From Gammaproteobacteria bacterium (GTDB taxonomy: Bacteria > Pseudomonadota > Gammaproteobacteria > Arenicellales > Poriferihabitantaceae), in the NCBI GenBank assembly GCA_030590945.1, contig JAUVBY010000005.1, positions 1 to 53,347 on the forward strand: a stretch of 53,347 bases of DNA, written 5' to 3'. Of this stretch, positions 1 to 8,926 are shown piece after piece. The stretch's first letter is position 1. Every line of letters starts with the position of its first letter. A program made the position numbers and the translations under genes. A model generated the notes under the pieces. It was not told the origin of the DNA, made no database searches, and saw nothing but the letters and a program-made list of their open reading frames with translations.

Positions 1-241
1 ACCGATTGTGCATACTGGCGCTATCCGCACTTGAATTGGTAATGTTGGTAACAGGGACACCCGCACTGGTGAGTTCTGCACCCATAGTGTTTTCAGCCAA
101 GGCCTGTTGCTTGGCATCTAGCAGGACATGTACGTCCACTCCTAAGTTATGTTTGGCAATCAACATATCTTTCACCGGGGCCAGACGAAGATTGAATAAA
201 GCCATGTAGATACTGGTGGAATCGATTTGGTCCGTTGTTTG
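1..241 (-). pseudogene. Truncated phospholipase D-like (PLDc) domain frame, running off the window start
   Basis: Minus-strand frame reads QTTDQIDSTSIYMALFNLRLAPVKDMLIAKHNLGVDVHVLLDAKQQALAENTMGAELTSAGVPVTNITNSSADSASMHNR, resembling PLDc '..GVDVRVLLD..N...L..AGIPV...MHNK'. An in-frame TAG at 242-244 abuts a repeat, so the N-terminus is missing. Confidence 0.5.
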
Positions 242-257
242 CTAATCAGATCAAGAA

Positions 258-366
258 GAAGTGTATCCGTAATGATTTTGGTTCGAAGCCGCTCTTGCCG
301 GGTGGCGTGGTCTTTATGCTGCTTAGGATTCGGCCATGACGCAATTTTCTGAGACGAGTTCAATTT
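258..366. repeat. Dispersed repeat copy 1 (related copy near 18535-18630)
   Basis: 'gtatccgtaatgattttggttcgaag...gtctttatgctgcttaggattcggccatgacg..atttt..gagacgagttcaatttagt' matches 18.54 kb 'gtatccgtaatggttttggttcgaag...gctttatgctgcttaggattcggctatgatgtgatttt..aagacgagctcgatttagt', with a short internal deletion in copy 2. Confidence 0.75.
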
Positions 367-526
367 AGTCTAACCGTACCATATATATCGCTGGTTACCG
401 GGGAAACAGAAAAGCCCCTGATGCCCAGATTTTAGTGAGGATGGCTGTTGACGGCCATGACCCCTGAAAACGTGCACAGTCAGTTATAATTACCACCTTT
501 TATAGCTAGCTTCGTTTGCAACAAAT

Positions 527-2416
527 ATGATTTCAAGGTTTTTTGACTGGCTGGAGCGTTTCAGCGAACCTTTTCCAGACTCCTTGCCCGGCAAGCCTCC
601 CAGTTCTTTTGGTGGTTTTGTCTTCCATTATGCGCGACCATTTTGGCGTTTATTGTTGATAAGCGCGATTCTGTCGACCACTATTGCCTTGATTGAGGTC
701 TCTCTTTTTTCGTTTATCGGCAGTCTGGTCGACTGGTTGGGGAATAGCGAGCAGGAAACCTTTTGGCAGGATCATAAGTTTGAATTAATAGGGATCGGTT
801 TTGTGGTGCTGGTCTTATTACCGATCCTCAAGTTTAGCTATGAGTCGATCGTTCACCAGGGTTTGCTTGGAAATTTTGCGATGCGCACACGCTGGCAGGC
901 ACACCGTTATTTGCTTCGTCAAAGCGTGGAATTTTTTCAGGATGATTTTGCCGGACGCATTGCAGCAAAAATGATGCAAACGTCGCTTGGCGTTCGTGAA
1001 GCGGTAATGAAAGTAACAGAAGTATTGCTCTACGTGATGGTCTATTTCATCGGCGGGGTATTGTTATTCGCATCCAGTGATATACGATTAACCGTGCCGA
1101 TGCTGATCTGGCTGGCGGGTTATATATTATCTCTGCGCTATTTTATACCAAAGCTGAGATTAATCTCCAAGGAGCAGGCAGAGGCAAGATCCATGGTAAC
1201 CGGGCGGGTGGTAGACAGCTATACCAATATTGCCACGGTAAAAATGTTTGCTCATGCGAATTATGAAGATGATTATGCACGTGAAGGCATGGATATCTTT
1301 CTCGACTCTGTTTACAGGCAAATGCGTCTGGCCACAATATTGTCAACGACTCTGAGCACCATGAATGCCCTTTTGTTATTTTCAATGGCCGCCGTGGCGA
1401 TTAGTTTATGGCAAATTGGCGCAATTACCGCAGGCTCAGTTGCCTTTTCAATTGGCCTGGTTATCCGCTTACAGGGCATGTCGCAGTGGATTATGTGGGA
1501 AATATCAGGTCTGTTCGAAAATGTGGGCGTAGTCATGGACGGCATTGAAACTATTTCAAAGGATGTATCTATCGTTGATCGCGAAAATGCAAAACCACTC
1601 AAAGTCAAACAGGGAAAAATTGAATACAAAAACATCCATTTTAATTATGGAAAAGAGCGAGCGGCGGTAGATCATAAGCCAGTAGCAACTGGCATCATTG
1701 ATGATCTTTCACTGCTGATTCGCCCGGGTGAAAAAATTGGTATCGTTGGTCGTTCAGGGGCGGGGAAATCAACCCTGGTAAGTCTGTTATTACGCTTTTA
1801 TGATCTTGAAAAAGGCTCAATCAACATCGACGATATTGATATTGCGAGCATCTCCCAGGACAGTTTGAGAGCGCAAATAGGCATGGTTACTCAGGATACT
1901 TCCCTGTTGCATCGGTCCGTGTTCGACAATATTCGCTATGGTCGGGCAGATACCACCATGGAAGAAGTCATCGCTGCGGCTAAAAAAGCCAAAGCGGATG
2001 AATTTATTCACAACCTTGAGGATCCGAGTGGCCGGCGTGGCTATCAGGCGCACGTAGGCGAAAGGGGCATTAAATTATCGGGTGGGCAACGCCAGCGGAT
2101 CGCCATTGCCAGGGTGTTGTTAAAAGACGCGCCAATTCTGGTGCTGGATGAGGCTACCAGCGCGCTGGACTCGGAAATTGAGGCCGCGATTCAGGAGAGT
2201 CTTTATAGCTTGATGCAGGGCAAGACCGTGATTGCTATCGCTCATCGCCTTTCAACGATTGCGGCGATGGATAGATTGATCATCATGGATGATGGCAAAA
2301 TTGTCGAACAGGGAAGCCACCAGTCTTTGATTAAAAACAATGGTTTATATGCTGATTTATGGGCCAGGCAGTCGGGTGGTTTTCTGATATATGATGGCGA
2401 CCTCCAGTCAGCTTGA
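527..2416 (+). CDS. ABC transporter, fused TMD-NBD (MsbA/ABCB-type exporter)
   Basis: 629 aa; Walker A GRSGAGKST, signature LSGGQRQRIAIAR, Walker B ILVLDEATSALD, H-loop AHRLSTI; N-terminal membrane domain. Confidence 0.93.
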   Translation: MISRFFDWLERFSEPFPDSLPGKPPSSFGGFVFHYARPFWRLLLISAILSTTIALIEVSLFSFIGSLVDWLGNSEQETFWQDHKFELIGIGFVVLVLLPILKFSYESIVHQGLLGNFAMRTRWQAHRYLLRQSVEFFQDDFAGRIAAKMMQTSLGVREAVMKVTEVLLYVMVYFIGGVLLFASSDIRLTVPMLIWLAGYILSLRYFIPKLRLISKEQAEARSMVTGRVVDSYTNIATVKMFAHANYEDDYAREGMDIFLDSVYRQMRLATILSTTLSTMNALLLFSMAAVAISLWQIGAITAGSVAFSIGLVIRLQGMSQWIMWEISGLFENVGVVMDGIETISKDVSIVDRENAKPLKVKQGKIEYKNIHFNYGKERAAVDHKPVATGIIDDLSLLIRPGEKIGIVGRSGAGKSTLVSLLLRFYDLEKGSINIDDIDIASISQDSLRAQIGMVTQDTSLLHRSVFDNIRYGRADTTMEEVIAAAKKAKADEFIHNLEDPSGRRGYQAHVGERGIKLSGGQRQRIAIARVLLKDAPILVLDEATSALDSEIEAAIQESLYSLMQGKTVIAIAHRLSTIAAMDRLIIMDDGKIVEQGSHQSLIKNNGLYADLWARQSGGFLIYDGDLQSA

Positions 2417-2513
2417 ATACAGGAAAGGGAGGCAGTCGAGGGTTCTGGCCAGCATGGCGCGCCATATCTATATCATAGGCCGTTAAAAGAATAAATATTG
2501 TGGCCAGGCCTCT

Positions 2514-2963
2514 CTAACGTAAAGCCTTGCTCAACAGTTTGTCCAGGTGGTTAGCAAAATTTTGTCGATCTCTTTGGCTTAAAGGTGGAGGCCCGCCCGT
2601 TTGTATTCCGCTGGCGCGAAAGGTATCCATGAAATCCCGCATGTTAAGACGCCCACGAATGTTCTCCTTGTTATACATCTCACCACGCGGATTGAGTGCG
2701 TACGCGCCTTTTTCAATCACTTCAGCGGCCAGCGGGATATCGCCTGTGATGACCAGATCCCCTTTTTCCAGGCGACCCATAATTTCATTATCCGCTACGT
2801 CAAACCCGCCCGGAACCTGCACGAAACGGATATTAGAGCGCGCAGGGATACGCAGTGCATGATTTGCGATCAACGTGAGAGGCAGGCCCGTCCGTTCTGC
2901 TGCGCGAAACAGTATCTCTTTAATCACCGCCGGGCAGGCGTCTGCATCAACCCAGATATTCAT
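2514..2963 (-). CDS. UPF0178/YaiI-YqxD family protein
   Basis: [25 protein letters not shown]...[12 protein letters not shown]...[16 protein letters not shown]...[13 protein letters not shown] is typical of YaiI/YqxD. Confidence 0.93.
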   Translation of the reverse strand: MNIWVDADACPAVIKEILFRAAERTGLPLTLIANHALRIPARSNIRFVQVPGGFDVADNEIMGRLEKGDLVITGDIPLAAEVIEKGAYALNPRGEMYNKENIRGRLNMRDFMDTFRASGIQTGGPPPLSQRDRQNFANHLDKLLSKALR

Positions 2964-3278
2964 ATCTATATTGCTATTGCCATAATGAAGTGTAGCTTAT
3001 ATTTAAAATATTAGAGTTTTTTGCCTTTATTTAAGAGTGGCAAATCAATTCGACAATAACGTCTAAACCTGACATGTCTTATCTCTGATTTACGGCCATA
3101 GCATAGCGAGCGCCAATTGCGCATAACACCATGCCACTGCAGGTCACGGCCATATACTGCTGTAAATCCATTTAAAGCTGCCGGTGCTTTTCTACAGGAT
3201 TAGGCTTCGACAACCGAGCCAGGTTTCTTCATGTTCTCTACTTTAAAATCATAAGTGCAGGCATAACAGTTTCCCGGT

Positions 3279-3704
3279 TCAGGGTACAGGCAATGCCTTC
3301 TCATGGACATCAATCGAATCCGGGTAGCATATGTCTGGACGCGCCGACTCTGTCCAGATATGTGCAGTGATACCAAACCAGTGCGGATCGTCAAAATTGC
3401 CTCCCGAAATTCCGCGAACACCCGGGCGCATTTCCAGTGTCCAGCTTACGGTCGAACCGCATACGGTGCAGAATTCGTTTCGCAACCACCGACCGCTTTC
3501 TGATGAATGAAATTCGAAAGTTTTTAGTTCTCCCTGCAATATTTCGACATTTTCCTCTCTGAAGTACACCCCGATTCCGTAGGCTGCACCGGTCCTCTGT
3601 TTGCAGGTTCTGCAATGACAGGCAATGGCCCGAGCCGGCTCACCGGTTGTTTTAAACCGGACTGCACCACACTGGCAACCACCTTCGTGAACTCTTTTTG
3701 ACAT
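3279..3704 (-). CDS. GFA (glutathione-dependent formaldehyde-activating/CENP-V-like) family Zn protein
   Basis: GGCQCGAVRF...CHCRTCKQRTG...EFCTVCGST Cys pattern; likely start MSKRVHEGGCQCG at 3704. Confidence 0.88.
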   Translation of the reverse strand: MSKRVHEGGCQCGAVRFKTTGEPARAIACHCRTCKQRTGAAYGIGVYFREENVEILQGELKTFEFHSSESGRWLRNEFCTVCGSTVSWTLEMRPGVRGISGGNFDDPHWFGITAHIWTESARPDICYPDSIDVHEKALPVP

Positions 3705-3885
3705 AATTTTAACCCCTCCCGTCTTTATTCTGTTACGTGCTGACTTTATCAGCTTATCTGGAAACAAGGTCAGCAAATGGTTAGCAGAATAGTTCTTGCT
3801 TGAAATTTTGAATTTATTTCAAGAGAGAGTTCCCACGAGCGCGGGGAATACACCTACACGTCCACCACGCGGCGACGGTCATTCA

Positions 3886-4503
3886 TCACCTTGTTTCTTC
3901 CCGCCGCTTTAACCATAACATCCCGACCATCTGCTCGCGATCGATCTGCTCCAGGCCTTCCTCGATCGATTTGATCGCCTGCGTGGTTTCGGGCAATACG
4001 ATGTGTTCCAGTGCATTTACGCGTTGCTGAACTGATTTGAATGCCCGGCTCATGCGTTGCAGGTTGTTTTCAGTTTGTGCAAGCTCAAAAGCACGGGCCT
4101 GAAGTTCGCTAAATGCACTTATCGCCATTTGCAACTCGGGTGAATGGTTCCAGCTGTCGGTAATCATGGGGGATGATGGCTCGGGTAGCGTTAGCGCTTC
4201 CAGCCAGCCAACCCCAACGTGGTTTAGCATTTCCCAATCCGGTTTTTTACTCAGGCCCTGCACCGAAAACCCCAGAAGCGAGGTGGACCCGTGGCGCAGA
4301 ATCACGTATTGTAACGCTTGCCAGGCTTTTTGATATTGCTGCTCGAAGGCATCTAGCAATGTTTCACAGCGCCTGATCAAGTCAAGCAGTTCCCGGGCCA
4401 GGATATCACGACGCTCTTCGAGGACGCTCTTGCCTTCAGTGACTAATAACAGCTCTTCGCGACGCTCCAGCAATGCGGTTTTCGAAGGAATATCACGCAT
4501 CAC
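3886..4503 (-). CDS. V/A-type ATPase subunit D
   Basis: PSKTALLERREELLLVTEGKSVLEERRDILARELLDLI coiled-coil start; follows subunit B. Confidence 0.87.
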   Translation of the reverse strand: MMRDIPSKTALLERREELLLVTEGKSVLEERRDILARELLDLIRRCETLLDAFEQQYQKAWQALQYVILRHGSTSLLGFSVQGLSKKPDWEMLNHVGVGWLEALTLPEPSSPMITDSWNHSPELQMAISAFSELQARAFELAQTENNLQRMSRAFKSVQQRVNALEHIVLPETTQAIKSIEEGLEQIDREQMVGMLWLKRREETR

Positions 4504-5890
4504 GCAGGGGTATTATATGCCGGGCAATCTGAGCGTCGGAAAGCCGCGATAGCGCTTCATCCGGCAGACTGGATAATAACTGCCAGCCAATTGCCATGGT
4601 TTCAGCCAGGTCTCGGCGTTTATTTTGCTGCTGGATAAACCGGGTATCCATCTGCTGACCACACTGAAGAATCTTGCGATCAATATCGCTCAATCCTTCT
4701 TCGCCCACCACGCTGGACAACAGCCGGATTCTATGTGCCTGCGCGTAAATAGCATACAACTGCTGCGCTTGTGCAGGATGATCCGGGTCGGTCAGGCCTT
4801 CACCGATGCCGTCACTCATCAGGCGTGACAGTGATGGCAGCAATTTGATAGGCGGAAAAATATTGCGCCGCTGTAAATCCCGGTCCAGCACGATCTGCCC
4901 CTCGGTGATATAACCGGATAAATCCGGGATCGGGTGGGTCAGGTCATCGTTCGGCATGGTCAGAATCGGTACCTGGGTGATCGAACCTTTGCGGCCAATG
5001 ATGCGACCGGCGCGTTCATACAGACTGGCAAGATCCGAATACATATAACCCGGGTAACCCTTGCGGCTTGGGATCTCACCATGGCTGGCCGATACTTCGC
5101 GCAAGGCTTCACAATAGTTGGTGATGTCGGTCAGGATAACCAGCACGTGGCGATCTTCTTCATAGGCCAGGTATTCCGCTGCAGTCAGCGCCATGCGTGG
5201 CGTTAGCAGGCGTTCTGCGCTGGGATCAGAGGCCAGGTTCAGATACAGCACGATACGTTCCAGGGCCCCGAAATCTTCCATCTCACGCCGGAACTGATCG
5301 GCCACTTCATAGGTGACGCCAATCGCACCAAAGACCACCGCAAAATTGTCCTCGTCCTGTCCGGGCAAACGGGCATAGCGCGCGATATGCGTCGCCAGCC
5401 GATTGTGATCCAGGCCACTACCGGAAAATACCGGTAGCTTTTGCCCGCGCACCAGTGAGTTCAGAGCGTCAATCGCGGAAAAACCAGTTTCAATAAACTC
5501 TGTGGGGGGCTCGCGGCGGACCGGGTTGATTGAACTGCCGTCAATACGCATGCGTTTATCCGGGTTGATTGCCGGCCCTCCATCCAGGGGCTCACCCACC
5601 CCGTTAAATACCCGGCCCAGCATGCCCTTTCCGACATCCAGCATAATCGGTTCATCCAGAAAACGTACACCGCTTTTACCCAGCGCCAGGCCATCGGTGC
5701 CCTGGAAAGTCTCCACCACCACCTGGTCCTGATCAATTGCAACTACGCGCCCCAGGCGAGTTTCGCCATCGCCAGTTACCACTTCCACGCGATGATTCAA
5801 ACCCACGTTGCCGGTTTTGCGAACAAACACCAGCGGTCCCCTGATGCCGGTCAGGCCGCGATGCGTAAGATGGGCATTAGAATCAATCAT
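4493..5890 (-). CDS. V/A-type ATPase subunit B
   Basis: HVLVILTDITNYCEALREVSASHGEIPSRKGYPGYMYSDLASLYERAG; likely start MIDSNAHLTHRG at 5890, overlapping the subunit A stop. Confidence 0.94.
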   Translation of the reverse strand: MIDSNAHLTHRGLTGIRGPLVFVRKTGNVGLNHRVEVVTGDGETRLGRVVAIDQDQVVVETFQGTDGLALGKSGVRFLDEPIMLDVGKGMLGRVFNGVGEPLDGGPAINPDKRMRIDGSSINPVRREPPTEFIETGFSAIDALNSLVRGQKLPVFSGSGLDHNRLATHIARYARLPGQDEDNFAVVFGAIGVTYEVADQFRREMEDFGALERIVLYLNLASDPSAERLLTPRMALTAAEYLAYEEDRHVLVILTDITNYCEALREVSASHGEIPSRKGYPGYMYSDLASLYERAGRIIGRKGSITQVPILTMPNDDLTHPIPDLSGYITEGQIVLDRDLQRRNIFPPIKLLPSLSRLMSDGIGEGLTDPDHPAQAQQLYAIYAQAHRIRLLSSVVGEEGLSDIDRKILQCGQQMDTRFIQQQNKRRDLAETMAIGWQLLSSLPDEALSRLSDAQIARHIIPLRDA

Positions 5891-7640
5891 TAGACAGCTC
5901 TGAAATGGTTCTTTCGAGGTCCTGAGAAAGCGTTTCCAACGCAGTAAGGTTCGTGTTTTCGATATCATCCCCCATACGCTTTAGCCGGCGAAGAATCGGC
6001 AGGCCGATTAGCTTATCCGGGTCCATTCCAGAATTAACCGCCTGCTCAACGCTGTCCAATAGCTGATCAATCACGCCCAGCATGGCAGCCTGTTTTTCCG
6101 GCGGGCAATATCGATCCTGCTCTGAAAATGCAGACTGGCGTAGAAAACCTTCTACCAGCACATCGGCACAGACCAGCAAACCACGTTCCACTGCAGGCAA
6201 AGCATCGCGCCCGACGATGCGTATCAGGCGTTCCAGCCTTGCCTGTTCCTGTAACAGTTGTATCATCCGGTCTCGCCGAGCCTCCCAGCGCAGCCCCCCT
6301 TTTTTTCGCCACCAGGGCGCGAGCTGGGCAGCGTATTCCGAGTAACTGTCCAGGGGGTGGATAGCGGGATAAAAACGTGCTTGCGCCCTGGCGGTGTCGA
6401 GGGCCCACAGGCTTTTTACAAAACGTCGCGTGTGGGCCGTCACCGGCTCGGAAAAATCCCCGCCGGGGGGCGAAATTGCGGTGATGACCGTCAACGAACC
6501 TTCTTCATTTTCCAGGGTATGCACATAACCTGCACGTTCGGTAAATTCAGCAAGACGCGAGGGCAAATAAGAGGGGTAACCCTCTTCTGCAGGCAGTTCT
6601 TCCAGACGCCCTGATATCTCCCGCAGCGCCTCGGCCCAACGCGACATGGAATCGGCCACCAGCGCCACGTGCAACCCCTGATCACGGTAGTATTCGGCCA
6701 TCGTAATGCCGGTATAAATCGATGATTCACGCGCTGCGACGGGCATGTTCGAGGTATTGGCGATAATAATCGTGCGTTCAAGCAGTTTTCGTCCGGTACG
6801 AGGATCATCGAGCTCAGGAAACTCACGCAGTACCGCCGCCATTTCGTTGCCACGCTCGCCACAACCGATATAAATGATGATATCCGCGTCACACCATTTA
6901 GCGATGGTTTGCTGGAGGATGGTTTTACCCGCACCGAAACCGCCTGGTAGTGCACATACGCCGCCTTTGGCTGCGGGGAAAAAGGTATCCAGTACACGTT
7001 GCCCGGTGATCAGCGGGCGCTCGGTGCGCAGCCGTTTGGCAAAAGGTCGTGGTGTGCGAGTTGGCCAGCGTTGCATCATGGTGACAGGGTGTTCCACCCC
7101 CTGCTCATCGGTGATTCTGGCGATTGGTTCTTCAACGGTGAACTCGCCCGCATTAGCTATCCAGGTAATTTTTCCACGCAACTGCGGGGGCAATAATATC
7201 TTGTGCTCCAATGCCGGAGTTTCCTGCACCACCCCCAGCACGCCCCCACCACAGAGGCGGGTACCGGCGACAATAGCGGGCGCAAATGTCCAATTCCTGT
7301 CCCTGTCCAGGCCGGAAATATGCACGCCGGTAGTAACATAATCGCCGTGGGCTTCAGCCATCTTATCCAGTGGGCGCTGAACGCCATCAAACATTTTACC
7401 CAGCAGGCCCGGGCCGAGTTCAACTGTCAGCGGCGCACCTTCACCGACTACTTTCACACCCGGTCGCAGGCCGGTGGTATCTTCATAAACCTGCAGGGTC
7501 ACGGCGTCATGTTCAAGGCGAATAACTTCGGCAGCCAATTTGGCTTCGCCAATGCGCGCCGCTTCTTTCATCGCAAAACCGGCACTGGGCCTGGCTTTGA
7601 CCACCGGGCCGTTGATCCAGAACAGGGTTGCTTTGTTCAT
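5883..7640 (-). CDS. V/A-type ATPase catalytic subunit A
   Basis: P-loop GGFGAGKTILQQTIAKW, IIYIGCGERGNEMAAVLREFPEL, DSMSRWAEALREISGRLEELPAEEGYPSYL. Confidence 0.95.
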   Translation of the reverse strand: MNKATLFWINGPVVKARPSAGFAMKEAARIGEAKLAAEVIRLEHDAVTLQVYEDTTGLRPGVKVVGEGAPLTVELGPGLLGKMFDGVQRPLDKMAEAHGDYVTTGVHISGLDRDRNWTFAPAIVAGTRLCGGGVLGVVQETPALEHKILLPPQLRGKITWIANAGEFTVEEPIARITDEQGVEHPVTMMQRWPTRTPRPFAKRLRTERPLITGQRVLDTFFPAAKGGVCALPGGFGAGKTILQQTIAKWCDADIIIYIGCGERGNEMAAVLREFPELDDPRTGRKLLERTIIIANTSNMPVAARESSIYTGITMAEYYRDQGLHVALVADSMSRWAEALREISGRLEELPAEEGYPSYLPSRLAEFTERAGYVHTLENEEGSLTVITAISPPGGDFSEPVTAHTRRFVKSLWALDTARAQARFYPAIHPLDSYSEYAAQLAPWWRKKGGLRWEARRDRMIQLLQEQARLERLIRIVGRDALPAVERGLLVCADVLVEGFLRQSAFSEQDRYCPPEKQAAMLGVIDQLLDSVEQAVNSGMDPDKLIGLPILRRLKRMGDDIENTNLTALETLSQDLERTISELSND

Positions 7641-8257
7641 GATTTCAGAATGGTTGTATCGACCTGATGCAGGCGCGGTGTCAAGCGCGCCAGTACAGCC
7701 GCTTCAATGGTATGGCTTTGGGCGCCAATCAAGCCATCCAGCTCAAAATCAGCCCAGCGTATGATTAAGCCTGGCTCGGGCAATGGTTCATCAAAATCAA
7801 GGCTGAGCCTGTTTTGCTTAGCCCATTTTGTGATCTGTTCAAGGGTTTTGGGCAGTGCAGTCTCAGATATCGCAAGCCGCAGGGGGGTATCATCATTTCG
7901 CTCAAACGCCGCCTGCAGCCAGAAACGACACCAATGCCACTGCCACTCCGGTTCCGCCCAGGCCGAGTGCATCCTTTCCAGTACCTGCTGGTTGATACCG
8001 GACTGAAGTTGCTTCAAGCTCTGCCAGCGTTTACGACGAATCCGCGCCTGAACGCGCGACATTTCCTTGTGTTGGCGCACGGAAAGCTCCTGTCTTAAAC
8101 GCACATTGGTGTCGCGCTGCAAGTGCTGAGCCTCGGCATAGGCCTCACCGATAATACGCTTAATTTGCACATCCGCATCAGTCTGGATTTGCTCAATCTC
8201 CCGGTCGCGGTCAGCTTCAATCGTGGCTAAAAAAGGCTGCGTGGCATCGTGGGTCAC
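7637..8257 (-). CDS. V/A-type ATPase subunit E-like
   Basis: Charged helical N-terminus, C-terminal LDFDEPLPEPGLIIRWADFELDGLIGAQ; operon position between F and A, 4-nt overlap. Confidence 0.75.
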   Translation of the reverse strand: MTHDATQPFLATIEADRDREIEQIQTDADVQIKRIIGEAYAEAQHLQRDTNVRLRQELSVRQHKEMSRVQARIRRKRWQSLKQLQSGINQQVLERMHSAWAEPEWQWHWCRFWLQAAFERNDDTPLRLAISETALPKTLEQITKWAKQNRLSLDFDEPLPEPGLIIRWADFELDGLIGAQSHTIEAAVLARLTPRLHQVDTTILKS

Positions 8258-8562
8258 CAGGAGAGCCCCAGGCTGATTTTAGCTGCAGCAATAGTCGCTC
8301 GGGCAGGTGTCGTATACTCACCGGCTTCAGGTAAACACAGCACTGGTGGAACGGGTGTTCGTCGCTGATAACGATTCAAGCGCGCTGCGATCAACCCGGC
8401 GTGCGACTGGCTGATCATAATCAGATCAGCCTTTTCACTGGCTTGTTGAAAACTACTCCACACTGAATCAGCCCGCGCTTCTGGCGTAAAAACCTGGGCA
8501 CCGGAGAGACGAAACCCGGCGGCCATCAATTTATCACCGATATACACCACGCGAGCTGTCAT
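8254..8562 (-). CDS. V/A-type ATPase subunit F-like
   Basis: VVYIGDKLMAAGFRLSGAQVF...KADLIMISQSHAGLI; overlaps both neighbours. Confidence 0.8.
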   Translation of the reverse strand: MTARVVYIGDKLMAAGFRLSGAQVFTPEARADSVWSSFQQASEKADLIMISQSHAGLIAARLNRYQRRTPVPPVLCLPEAGEYTTPARATIAAAKISLGLSW

Positions 8563-8909
8563 AACTTGTTTAGAATCATGATTGAAATAATAAGGCCGTA
8601 GATCGCGATGCCTTCAGCCAGGCCGACCAGCACCAACATGCGGCCGAACAGGTCGGGCTTTTCAGCCAGCACTCCAACCGCAGCGGCCCCCACCGAACTG
8701 ACCGCAATACCGGCCCCCAGTGAAGATGCAGCCGTGGTAATCGCTGCCCCTAAAAAACCCCATTTTATAGCCTCATCGGACAGGGAACTACCTTGCACTG
8801 CTGCCATTGCAAGTTCGGGAAACAACGATAAAATCGCATAAAGCACGGTGGCGATAGATGCAGCAAATGCGGCGCTGAACAGCATAAAACGAATTTTAGT
8901 TTGTCGCAT
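8559..8909 (-). CDS. V/A-type ATPase proteolipid subunit K (c)
   Basis: Signal-like N-terminal helix, then a two-helix hairpin GAAITTAASSLGAGIAVSSVGAAAVGVLAEKPDLFGRMLVLVGLAEGIAIYGLIISIMI with an acidic residue in the second hairpin helix. Confidence 0.9.
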   Translation of the reverse strand: MRQTKIRFMLFSAAFAASIATVLYAILSLFPELAMAAVQGSSLSDEAIKWGFLGAAITTAASSLGAGIAVSSVGAAAVGVLAEKPDLFGRMLVLVGLAEGIAIYGLIISIMILNKL

Positions 8910-8926
8910 AATATTTCCTCTATTAA

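Noticed and set aside
3827-3900. CRISPR array
   Set aside because: Only one repeat-like unit, no second copy at spacer distance and no cas genes in the window; kept as a low-interest observation only.
8559-8909. Na+-coupled versus H+-coupled c-ring call
   Set aside because: By-eye inspection cannot place ion ligands reliably; mentioned only as a test, not a claim.
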